The notes under the pieces are model-generated. The model ran no database searches and had not been told where the DNA came from. It saw only the letters and a list, made by a program, of their open reading frames with translations. The translations under genes were made by a program, and so were the position numbers. From Methylibium sp. (GTDB lineage Bacteria > Pseudomonadota > Gammaproteobacteria > Burkholderiales > Burkholderiaceae_C): DNA of 49,524 nucleotides. The stretch is from contig PNNH01000105.1 in the NCBI GenBank assembly GCA_013824165.1, forward strand, positions 1 through 49,524. The letters are read 5' to 3'. Shown in pieces: positions 25,200 to 33,898 of this stretch (within the stretch, counting starts at the first letter, position 1; each line of letters opens with the position of its first letter).

Positions 25200-25702
25200 G
25201 CGGCCTCCCCTTCGGCGCCGCCCTTGAGCAATTGCAGGGTCTGCTGCGCGCCGATAGCCACACACAGCGCGAAGCCCGGCAGCATCAGCACATAGGGCCA
25301 CCACAGCGGCAGGTCCATCAGCATCGAGCGCTCACCGGCCGCACGCATATCGATCGCGCCGACGGCTACGCGCCAGACGATCAGCGCCATCACCAGCGTG
25401 TACAGCGCGCAGCCCAGCGCGTCCATCAGGCGCTGCGAGCGCGCGGAGGCATTCTGGGTGAAGAAGTCCACGATGATGTTGGCCTTGTGCAGCTGGGTAT
25501 AGGGCAGGAAGGACGACACCACCACGGCGCAGCCCAGCTGCACCAACTCCACATCGCCCAGGATGGGGTGGGCGAAGAAAGCCCGACCGATGACGCTGAC
25601 CACCGTCATCGCCGCCATGGCGAGCAACACCGTGCCGCCGATCGCCGCATTCAGGTCGCACAGCAGGCGCAGCCAGGACCTGTGCTCTTGGGTTTCAGTC
25701 AC
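25196..25702 (-). CDS. TRAP transporter small permease (DctQ)
   Basis: 168 residues with four helices. Pattern: AAIGGTVLLAMAAMTVVSVIGRAFF, then GDVELVQLGCAVVVSSFLPYTQLHKANIIVDFF, then SMLMDLPLWWPYVLMLPGFAL, as in DctQ. The start is taken as GTG at 25702 because GGAG lies nine bases upstream; a TTG six codons earlier is less likely. It sits 30 bp after ligC, so transport is in the catabolic transcript. Confidence 0.9.
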   Translation of the reverse strand: MTETQEHRSWLRLLCDLNAAIGGTVLLAMAAMTVVSVIGRAFFAHPILGDVELVQLGCAVVVSSFLPYTQLHKANIIVDFFTQNASARSQRLMDALGCALYTLVMALIVWRVAVGAIDMRAAGERSMLMDLPLWWPYVLMLPGFALCVAIGAQQTLQLLKGGAEGEAA

Positions 25703-25732
25703 TCTTCTTGTCTCCGTCAATATTGGGATCGC

Positions 25733-26698
25733 TCAGCCTTGCAGCTGCAGCTGCAGCTCCAGCGCGTGCAGCACCTGGTAGCAGGGCAGAACCTGAGCCA
25801 CGCTGCCATTGGGCTCGCGGCCTTCGCGGATGGCGGCGAAGAACTCGCGGTCCTGCAGCTCGATGCCGTTCATCGACACATCGACCTGGGATACATCGAT
25901 CTTTTCTTCCTTGCCGTTAAACAGATCGTCATAACGCGCGATATAGGTGCCCGTGTCACCGATGTAGCGGAAGAAGGTACCCAAGGGGCCGTCGTTGTTG
26001 AAGGAGAGCGAGAGCGTGCAGATCGCTCCATTGGCGGCCCTCAGCTGGATGCTCATGTCCATCGCGATGCCCAGGGTCGGGTGGATGGGGCCCTGGATCG
26101 CATTGGCCTTCACCACCGGCGAGCCGCATTGGTAGGCGAACAGATCCACCGTGTGCGCGGCGTGGTGCCACAGCAGGTGATCGGTCCAGCTGCGCGGCTG
26201 GCCCAGCGCATTCATGTTCGTGCGTCGGAAGAAATAGGTCTGCACATCCATCTGCTGGATGTTGAACTCGCCGGCGGCGATCTTCTTGTGTACCCACTGG
26301 TGGCTGGGGTTGAAGCGGCGCGTGTGGCCGCACATCGCGACCAGGCCCGACTCGCGCTGCACCTGCACCACCTCCTCGCCATCGCGCAGCACATCGCACA
26401 GCGGAATCTCCACCTGCACATGTTTGCCGGCCTTCATGCAGGCGATGGCCTGTTGCGCGTGCATCTGCGTGGGCGTGCACAGGATCACCGCATCCACCTC
26501 GGGCAGCGCAAGTGCATCGCTCAACTCGGTGCTCACATGCCCGATGCCGTACTTGGCGGCGACTTCACGGGTCTTCGCCAGGTCGCGGCTGACCAGCGAG
26601 ACCACCTCGACGCCGGCAATGTTCTTGATGCCGTCCAGATGCTTGATGCCGAAGGCACCGGCACCGGCCAGCGCGACCTTGATGGTTTTCTCTGCCAT
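25733..26698 (-). CDS. ligC: 4-carboxy-2-hydroxymuconate-6-semialdehyde dehydrogenase
   Basis: 321 residues of the Gfo/Idh/MocA family (PmdC/LigC). Converts the ring-opened semialdehyde, in its hemiacetal form, to 2-pyrone-4,6-dicarboxylate with NAD(P)+. The Rossmann motif is GAGAFGIKH (about 11-19). The EIP segment (HVQVEIPLCD) replaces the EKP of most Gfo/Idh enzymes. Identification rests on the family plus position directly after ligAB, with a 1-bp gap. It ends in a short Leu/Gln repeat, LELQLQLQG. Confidence 0.93.
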   Translation of the reverse strand: MAEKTIKVALAGAGAFGIKHLDGIKNIAGVEVVSLVSRDLAKTREVAAKYGIGHVSTELSDALALPEVDAVILCTPTQMHAQQAIACMKAGKHVQVEIPLCDVLRDGEEVVQVQRESGLVAMCGHTRRFNPSHQWVHKKIAAGEFNIQQMDVQTYFFRRTNMNALGQPRSWTDHLLWHHAAHTVDLFAYQCGSPVVKANAIQGPIHPTLGIAMDMSIQLRAANGAICTLSLSFNNDGPLGTFFRYIGDTGTYIARYDDLFNGKEEKIDVSQVDVSMNGIELQDREFFAAIREGREPNGSVAQVLPCYQVLHALELQLQLQG

Positions 26699-26699
26699 A

Positions 26700-28011
<1,312 letters not shown>

Positions 28012-28017
28012 GGTGCT

Positions 28018-28974
28018 TCAGTCTTTGCTCATTTCTTCGGGCCAGTACAGGCGCATCGGGTTGTCGACCAGCAGCTTCTTCTGCAGTTCGGGCGTGCTGG
28101 CGATCTGCGGGATGAAGTCCACCAACAGGCCGTCGTCCGGCATGTGGTCCTTCAGGTTGGGGTGCGGCCAGTCGGTGCCCCACAGCACGCGGTCCGGGAA
28201 GTCCTCGACCACGCGGCGCGCGAAGGGCACGACGTCCTGGTAGTACCCGGCCTGCTCGCCACTCAGTTGTCCGGGTAGTGCCTTCGGCCCAGTGACCGAG
28301 AGTCGCTCCGGGCAGGACACCTTGCTCCACACATTCGGATGCTCGCGCATGAACTTCAGGAACAGCGCGAACTCAGGGCCATCGACGGGCTTGCTCACAT
28401 CGGGGCGGCCCATATGGTCGACCACCACGGTGGTGGGCAGCGCGGTGAAGAAGTCCCACAGCTCGGGCAGGTCCACCGCCTCAAAATAGATCACCACATG
28501 CCAGCCCAGTTTGGCGATGCGCGCGGCAATCTCCATCAGCTCGTCCTTGGGCGTGAAGTCCACCAGGCGCTTGACGAAGTTGAAGCGCACGCCGCGCACG
28601 CCAGCAGCGTGCAACTGCTGCAGCTCATCGTCGCTGATCGTGCGACGCACGGTGGCGACGCCGCGCGCCTTGCCACCCGAGGCGATGCAGGCATCGACCA
28701 TGGCTCGGTTGTCGACGCCATGGCAGGTTGCCTGCACGATCACATTGCGCGCAAAGCCCAGCTGCTCGCGTAGCGCGAACAGCAGCTGCTTGCTGGCGTC
28801 GCAGGGCGTGTACTTGCGCTCCGGCGCATAGGGGAACTCTGCACCCGGGCCGAAGACATGGCAGTGCGCATCCACGCTGCCCGCGGGCAGCTGGAAGCGC
28901 GGCTGGCTCGGGCCCTCGTACCAGTCCAGCCAGCCGGCCGTCTTCTGGAAGTCACCCGAAGTGGGCTTGCTCAT
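28018..28974 (-). CDS. ligI: 2-pyrone-4,6-dicarboxylate hydrolase
   Basis: 318 residues, amidohydrolase superfamily (PmdD/LigI). Hydrolyses the lactone PDC to 4-oxalomesaconate. Markers: SVDAHCHVFGP (HxH strand 1), GVRGVRFNFVKRLVD, VVVDHMGRPD and the catalytic Asp in VLWGTDWPHPNLKDHMPDDG. The metal-independent LigI subgroup retains this Asp. It sits between the unassigned dehydrogenase gene and ligA with gaps of 7 and 6 bp. Confidence 0.95.
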   Translation of the reverse strand: MSKPTSGDFQKTAGWLDWYEGPSQPRFQLPAGSVDAHCHVFGPGAEFPYAPERKYTPCDASKQLLFALREQLGFARNVIVQATCHGVDNRAMVDACIASGGKARGVATVRRTISDDELQQLHAAGVRGVRFNFVKRLVDFTPKDELMEIAARIAKLGWHVVIYFEAVDLPELWDFFTALPTTVVVDHMGRPDVSKPVDGPEFALFLKFMREHPNVWSKVSCPERLSVTGPKALPGQLSGEQAGYYQDVVPFARRVVEDFPDRVLWGTDWPHPNLKDHMPDDGLLVDFIPQIASTPELQKKLLVDNPMRLYWPEEMSKD

Positions 28975-28981
28975 GATGGGG

Positions 28982-29923
28982 TCAGTCCTTGCTAGATGTC
29001 TTGGTGTTCACTTGCGCCAGGATGCGGTCAGCTTCCACGCGCCAGTCGGGGCTGCGCGCAAAGCCCTTGCCGCCCTTGGCGCCGAACAGGCCCGCGTCGG
29101 CCAGATCGGCCACCCAGGCCTGGCGCTCGGCCGTGCCGCTGGCGCTCCAGGGTGTGAGGCCGGCTTCGCGCACGGTTTCTGCGACCTCGCGCACTTCCTC
29201 GCTGCGGCGGCGGCCATGTTCGATGACGCGCTGGAAGAAATAGGCGCCCTGCTTCTCCCAGTCGATGCCGGGGAAGGTTTCGTACAACGAGGCAATCAGC
29301 GCATCTTCCACACCGTAGTGCCGCGCGGCAGTGAAGCTCTCGATCACCATGGCCTCCAGGCCCTTGATCATCACGCTGCGGCACATCTTGGTGGCCGAGG
29401 CCACGCCCAGCTTGTCGCTCGCCACTTTGGCCGCGAAGCCCAGTGCGTTCAGCGGCGCCAGCAGCGCGGCGGCATCAGGCCCGCCCAGCAGCAGCGGAAC
29501 CTTGATGCGATACGGCGGCACGCTGGTCATTACCGCGCCTTCGACGTAGCGGCCACCGGCCTCGTTCACCGCCTGCGCGGCGCGCTGCTTGGCGCCGGGC
29601 GAGGCGCTGTTGAAGTCGAGGAAGTAGGCCCCCCTCTTGATCGCCAGCGCGCTGGCCTTGGCCACGGCCACCGTCTGGCTGGCGGTGACAGCACTGATCA
29701 GCAGATCGCTGCGCATCGCCAGCTCGGCATGCGAAGCGGCCAGCCATACGCCGAACTCACCCGCATGCTGCCGCAGGCTCACCGCGCTGGCGGGCTGCTC
29801 CAGCTTGAGGTCGTAGGCACTGACCGCGAGGCCGTCGGCACGCAGGTCCTCGGCCAGGATGCGGCCGACCTCGCCGTAACCGACCAGGCCCACATGCCAG
29901 CTCTTGGGATCAACGATGGGCAT
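28982..29923 (-). CDS. NAD(P)-dependent beta-hydroxyacid dehydrogenase-like protein (DUF1932 type)
   Basis: 313 residues from MPIVDPKSWHVGLVGYGEVG. The N-terminal Rossmann fold has GYGEVGRILAEDL and a short acidic strand end, YDLKLEQ, which suggests NAD(H). Strand and turn DFNSASPGAKQRAAQ correspond to the substrate motif of 6PGDH/HIBADH proteins. The helix carrying the catalytic Lys is GVASATKMCRSVMIKG. The C-terminal domain resembles DUF1932. It lies inside the protocatechuate operon, 10 bp after ligK and 7 bp before ligI, but the classical 4,5-cleavage pathway needs no such enzyme. Possible roles are a side reaction on 2-oxoadipate or oxaloacetate intermediates, or a neighbouring aromatic substrate. 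The function is unassigned. Confidence 0.85.
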   Translation of the reverse strand: MPIVDPKSWHVGLVGYGEVGRILAEDLRADGLAVSAYDLKLEQPASAVSLRQHAGEFGVWLAASHAELAMRSDLLISAVTASQTVAVAKASALAIKRGAYFLDFNSASPGAKQRAAQAVNEAGGRYVEGAVMTSVPPYRIKVPLLLGGPDAAALLAPLNALGFAAKVASDKLGVASATKMCRSVMIKGLEAMVIESFTAARHYGVEDALIASLYETFPGIDWEKQGAYFFQRVIEHGRRRSEEVREVAETVREAGLTPWSASGTAERQAWVADLADAGLFGAKGGKGFARSPDWRVEADRILAQVNTKTSSKD

Positions 29924-29933
29924 GGTCAGGCAC

Positions 29934-30617
29934 TCAGTCGATGTAGCGCAGGCCGGCCTTGGCCAGCGGCTCGCGCATCTTGTACATGTCCAGGCCCAGC
30001 ACGCCGGACGCCAGCTTGGCGCGCTTCTCGCCCTCGAAGGACTCTCGCGCAGCCGCGGCGGCGGCCACCTCAGCGGCACGCGCCGAAGGCACGCAGACCA
30101 CACCGTCGTCGTCGGCGACGATCACGTCACCCGGCGTCACCCACATGCCGGCGCAGACCACTGGGATGTTCACCGAGCCCAGCGTGGCCTTGATGGTGCC
30201 CTTGGCGGACACGGCTTTGCTCCACACCGGGAACTGCATCTGCTGCAGCGTCTTCACGTCGCGCACGCCGGCATCGATGACCAGCGCCCGCGCGCCGCGC
30301 GCCTGGAAGGATGTGGCCAGCAGATCGCCGAAATAGCCGTCCGTGCAGTCGGCGGTGACGGCGGCAACAACGATGTCACCCGCTTGGATCTGCTCGGCCG
30401 CGACATGCATCATCCAGTTGTCGCCCGGCTGCAGAAGCACCGTCACTGCGGTGCCCGAGACCTGGGCGCCGGCATAGATCGGGCGCATATAGGGCTTGAG
30501 CAGGCCGACGCGGCCCATGGCCTCGTGCACCGTGGCCGAGCCGTACTGGGCCAGCTGGTCGGCGGCCGCGCGGTCGGCACGCTGGATGTTGCGGTAGACG
30601 ACTCCGAGTTCGTACAT
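29934..30617 (-). CDS. ligK: 4-carboxy-4-hydroxy-2-oxoadipate aldolase
   Basis: 227 residues, RraA-like class II pyruvate aldolase (PmdF/LigK/GalC). Splits 4-carboxy-4-hydroxy-2-oxoadipate to pyruvate and oxaloacetate, the last step of the route. Motifs: [62 protein letters not shown] (metal-binding GxxRD end) and [18 protein letters not shown]. Length is standard. It is 28 bp after ligJ. Confidence 0.95.
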   Translation of the reverse strand: MYELGVVYRNIQRADRAAADQLAQYGSATVHEAMGRVGLLKPYMRPIYAGAQVSGTAVTVLLQPGDNWMMHVAAEQIQAGDIVVAAVTADCTDGYFGDLLATSFQARGARALVIDAGVRDVKTLQQMQFPVWSKAVSAKGTIKATLGSVNIPVVCAGMWVTPGDVIVADDDGVVCVPSARAAEVAAAAAARESFEGEKRAKLASGVLGLDMYKMREPLAKAGLRYID

Positions 30618-30645
30618 GGCAGCTTCCTTCTGTTCTTGTGCTTGA

Positions 30646-31692
30646 TTACAGGCCCTTGGCCTTCAACGCCATGTCCAGGCGGCTGAACACGCGGCGCGCG
30701 TTGCCCTCGTAGATCTGGTAGCGCTCTTCCTGGTTGAGATTGGCGGTGGCCTCGATATAGCGCTTGGTGTCGTCGTAGTAGTGGCCGGTGGTCGGGTCGA
30801 TGCCGCGCACCGCGCCGATCATCTCGCTGGCGAAGAGCACGTTCTTCACCGGGATCACCTGGGTCAACAGGTCGATGCCCGGCTGGTGATAGACGCAGGT
30901 GTCGAAGAAGATGTTGTTCAGCAGATGCTCGTCGAGCAGCGGCTTCTTCATCTCCTGCGCCAGGCCGCGGAAGCGCCCCCAGTGGTAGGGCACCGCGCCG
31001 CCACCGTGCGGGATCAGGAACTTCAGCATCGGGAAATCCTTGAACAGATCGCCGCTCAGGCACTGCATGAAGGCGGTGGTGTCGGCGTTCAGGTAGTGCG
31101 CGCCGGTGGTGTGGAAGCAGGCGTTGCAGCTGGTGCTGACGTGGATCATCGCCGGGATGTCGTACTCGACCATCTTCTCGTAGATGGGGTACCAGTGGCG
31201 GTCGGTCAGCGGCGGGCTGGTCCAGTGGCCGCCGGACGGGTCGGGGTTCAGGTTGATGCCGACGAAGCCGTAGTCCTTGACGCAGCGCTCCAGCTCGGGG
31301 ATGGATGTCTTGGGGTCCACGCCCGGCGACTGCGGCAGCATGGCCGCGCCGATGAAGTGGTCCGGGAAGAGTTCGCTGACCCGGTAGCAGAGCTCGTTGC
31401 AGATCGCGGCCCAGGTCGACGAGGTCTCGAAGTCGCCGATGTGATGGGCCATGAAACTGGCGCGCGGGCTGAAGATGGTCAGGTCTGAACCGCGCTGTTT
31501 CATCAGCTTGAGCTGGTTGGTCTCGATGGACTCGCGCAGCTCGTCGTCGCTGATCTTCAGGTCGGCGGGACTGGGCTTCTTGCTCGGATCCTTCAGTGCG
31601 GCGATCTGCAGATCGCGCCAGGCGCCCAGGGCGGCGGGCGCGGTGGTGTAGTGGCCGTGGACATCGATGATCAGCGGCTTGGCTTGGCTCAT
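30646..31692 (-). CDS. ligJ: 4-oxalomesaconate hydratase
   Basis: 348 residues, amidohydrolase-type (PmdE/LigJ; not the unrelated GalB). Adds water to 4-oxalomesaconate to make 4-carboxy-4-hydroxy-2-oxoadipate. The N-terminal metal site [12 protein letters not shown] is clear. Other conserved parts: [51 protein letters not shown] and [21 protein letters not shown]. Position between ligU and ligK confirms the role. Confidence 0.95.
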   Translation of the reverse strand: MSQAKPLIIDVHGHYTTAPAALGAWRDLQIAALKDPSKKPSPADLKISDDELRESIETNQLKLMKQRGSDLTIFSPRASFMAHHIGDFETSSTWAAICNELCYRVSELFPDHFIGAAMLPQSPGVDPKTSIPELERCVKDYGFVGINLNPDPSGGHWTSPPLTDRHWYPIYEKMVEYDIPAMIHVSTSCNACFHTTGAHYLNADTTAFMQCLSGDLFKDFPMLKFLIPHGGGAVPYHWGRFRGLAQEMKKPLLDEHLLNNIFFDTCVYHQPGIDLLTQVIPVKNVLFASEMIGAVRGIDPTTGHYYDDTKRYIEATANLNQEERYQIYEGNARRVFSRLDMALKAKGL

Positions 31693-31736
31693 TTCTTTTT
31701 CTCTCTCCTGAATGTTCTAGGGGGCTTGGGCCTGGC

Positions 31737-32876
31737 TCAGCGACCGGCCCAGACCGAGCCGGGAACTAGCACTTCGCCGCGCATCAGGGCGCGCGCGGTG
31801 CGAAGCAAGGCAGCTTGCGTGACGGTCTGCGGGTCGGCCGGGTCAGTGGCCAGCGCCACGCTGAATTCGCCGGTGGGATGTTCGACCGAGACATTGAAGG
31901 CGCCGCTCGCATCAGCAGCGGACATCTGCACGACGCCCTCGCAGACCGTGCCCTTGAGCACGCAGGCCGTGCCCACGGTGACGGCGGCCAGCACGCCGAT
32001 GGCGTCATGGCAGACATGCGGAATGAAGCTGCGTGTGCTGATCGCCCCACCTGCGCGCGGCAGCGCGATCAGCGTCATCTTGGGATAGTTCTTCCGGCTC
32101 ACATCGCCCAGGCCCATCTGCAGCGATACGGCCAGGCGCAGCGCCTCGATGCGGGTCTTCAGCTCGCTGTCGGCGTTCAGCTCGGCCACGCTCTCGTAGC
32201 CGGTGCGGCCCATGTCCTCGGCCTTGAAGATCACCAGCGGCATGCCGTTGTCGATGCAGCTCACCTCGATGCTGAAGGGCGCGAAGCCAGCGCCTTCGAC
32301 GTTGATGGTGTCCTTCGCACGGCCGGTGGGCAGCAGGCCCGAACAGACCGAGCCCGCGGTGTCGAGAAAGTTGATGGTGATCGGCGCCGAGCTGCCCGGC
32401 GCACCGTCGATGCGCGCGCTGCCCTCGTACTCCACATAACGCTGACCATCATTGCCCAGCGGCGTCTGCACGGTGATGTCCGCTGCCATATCGGTGTTGA
32501 GCGTCAGCACACGGTAGCTGCTGGCGTCGCCCTGCGGCTGCACCAGGCCCATCTCCAGCGCAAAGGGCACGACGGCGGCCAGCATATTGCCGCAGTTGGG
32601 GGTGGTGTCGACCGTGTCTTTGTCCGGCTGCAGCTGCGCGAACAGGAATTCAAGGTCGATGCCGGCACGCGCGCTCTTGCCAACGATGCCGACCTTGCTG
32701 GTCAGCGGGTGCGCGCCGCCCAGGCCGTCGATCTGGCGCCGGTCGGGCGAACCCAGCGCGGCCAGCAGCACCCGGTCGCGCGTGGGCACATCGGCCGGCA
32801 GGTCGCTGGCCCGAAAGAACGGCCCCTTCGAGGTGCCGCCACGCATGAGCAGGCAGGGAATCGCAGTCTGCTTCAT
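31737..32876 (-). CDS. ligU: 4-oxalomesaconate tautomerase
   Basis: 379 residues, PrpF/diaminopimelate-epimerase-like fold (PmdU/LigU). Isomerises the double bond of 4-oxalomesaconate. The N-terminus CLLMRGGTSKGPFF is the family signature; Lys61 (HPLTSKVGIV) and Cys95 (TPNCGNML) are candidate acid/base residues by comparison with LigU. It is the first gene of the operon. The 110 bp upstream hold a LysR-type operator and the divergent regulator gene. Confidence 0.95.
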   Translation of the reverse strand: MKQTAIPCLLMRGGTSKGPFFRASDLPADVPTRDRVLLAALGSPDRRQIDGLGGAHPLTSKVGIVGKSARAGIDLEFLFAQLQPDKDTVDTTPNCGNMLAAVVPFALEMGLVQPQGDASSYRVLTLNTDMAADITVQTPLGNDGQRYVEYEGSARIDGAPGSSAPITINFLDTAGSVCSGLLPTGRAKDTINVEGAGFAPFSIEVSCIDNGMPLVIFKAEDMGRTGYESVAELNADSELKTRIEALRLAVSLQMGLGDVSRKNYPKMTLIALPRAGGAISTRSFIPHVCHDAIGVLAAVTVGTACVLKGTVCEGVVQMSAADASGAFNVSVEHPTGEFSVALATDPADPQTVTQAALLRTARALMRGEVLVPGSVWAGR

Positions 32877-32950
32877 TCTTGTTTGTCTCCTGGCTGCGCA
32901 TTGTGGGAAGCCCGGCCCAAGCGGCCAAGCCCCGGTGAACGCTAGCTGCT

Positions 32951-32965
32951 ATGCCGCTGCGGCAT
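32951..32965. promoter_or_regulatory. LysR-type operator between ligU and its regulator
   Basis: ATGCCGCTGCGGCAT: perfect 7-bp arms around one base. T at 32952 and A at 32964 give the T-N11-A motif of LysR-type regulators. It lies in the only intergenic gap between the divergent regulator and the operon, 22 bp from the regulator ATG, so it probably serves both autorepression and operon control. Confidence 0.75.
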
Positions 32966-32974
32966 GGCTCAGGG

Positions 32975-32987
32975 CAGAATGGGCCCA
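32975..32987 (+). promoter_or_regulatory. Candidate -10 element for a leaderless regulator mRNA
   Basis: CAGAAT at 32975-32980 followed by six bases and the ATG at 32987; no Shine-Dalgarno between. It lies 9 bp beyond the LysR-type palindrome, so binding there would block this promoter. Confidence 0.35.
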
Positions 32988-33883
32988 TGGATCTCAAGCA
33001 ACTCGAATACTTCGTCCAGGTGGCCGAACAGGGCAGCTTCAGCCGCGCCGCCGACCAGCTCGGGGTGGCCCAGCCGGCGCTGAGCCGTCAGGTGCGGGCG
33101 CTGGAGGTGGAGCTGCGCGAAACCCTGCTGCTGCGCAATGGCCGCGGCGTCACACTGACCGAGCCGGGCCGGCAGTTGCTGGCACGCGGCCGCGACATCC
33201 TGCAGCTCGCGCTGGCTGCGCAGCAGGAAATCGGTGCCCGCCGCGATGAGCCGGTGGGACAGATCGTTGTCGGCCTGCCGCCCAGCCTGGCGCGACGCAT
33301 CACCGTGCCGCTGATCGAGCACTTTCAGCGCGCGATGCCACGGGCCAAGCTGGCCGTCGTCGAGGGCTTCTCAACCCATATCTGCGAATGGCTGGGCACC
33401 GGCCGGGTGGACCTGGGGCTGGTCTACAACCCGGAGCCCAGTCCCGCGATCGAGATCACGCCCGTGCTGCAGGAGAAGCTGATGCTGGTGGGGCCTAGCG
33501 CCGAGATGGTAAGGCTGGGCGGGCGCAGCGTGCCGCTGGTGGAGCTGGCCCGGCTGCCGCTGGTACTGCCCCAGTGGGGCCACAGCTTCAGGCGCCTGAT
33601 GGAGACGCAGGCTGCGCTCGCCGGTGTCAAGCTGCAGATTGCCTGGGAAGTCTCCAGCGTGCCCACGATTCTTGACCTGGTGCGTCGCGGCCACGGCTAT
33701 GCGGCCCTGACGGGCAGCGCCTTGAGTGCCGATTCGCAGCCCGATGGTCTGGCTCAGGCCACCATCACGGCGCCCGAGATCTTCAGCACGCTGTGCCTGG
33801 CCAGCAGCGCGCAGAAGCGCCGCAACGCGCTGCACCTGCGCACCGCCGAGGCGATCACAACCCTGTGCCGCGGCGAGGGCTGA
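32987..33883 (+). CDS. pmdR: LysR-family regulator of the protocatechuate operon
   Basis: 298 residues. The N-terminal winged HTH MDLKQLEYFVQVAEQGSFSRAADQLGVAQPALSRQVRALE is unmistakable, then an effector domain (VGLPPSLARRITVPLIEHFQRAMPRAKLAVVEGF). It is divergent from ligU with a 110-bp gap containing a perfect T-N11-A palindrome, so it very likely controls the operon, as PmdR does in Comamonas. The inducer is probably protocatechuate or an intermediate; that is inference. The start at MDLKQLEYF is the conserved family start; an upstream in-frame ATG adds 12 residues that are not conserved. Confidence 0.92.
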   Translation: MDLKQLEYFVQVAEQGSFSRAADQLGVAQPALSRQVRALEVELRETLLLRNGRGVTLTEPGRQLLARGRDILQLALAAQQEIGARRDEPVGQIVVGLPPSLARRITVPLIEHFQRAMPRAKLAVVEGFSTHICEWLGTGRVDLGLVYNPEPSPAIEITPVLQEKLMLVGPSAEMVRLGGRSVPLVELARLPLVLPQWGHSFRRLMETQAALAGVKLQIAWEVSSVPTILDLVRRGHGYAALTGSALSADSQPDGLAQATITAPEIFSTLCLASSAQKRRNALHLRTAEAITTLCRGEG

Positions 33884-33898
33884 GCCCGCTGCCGCCGC

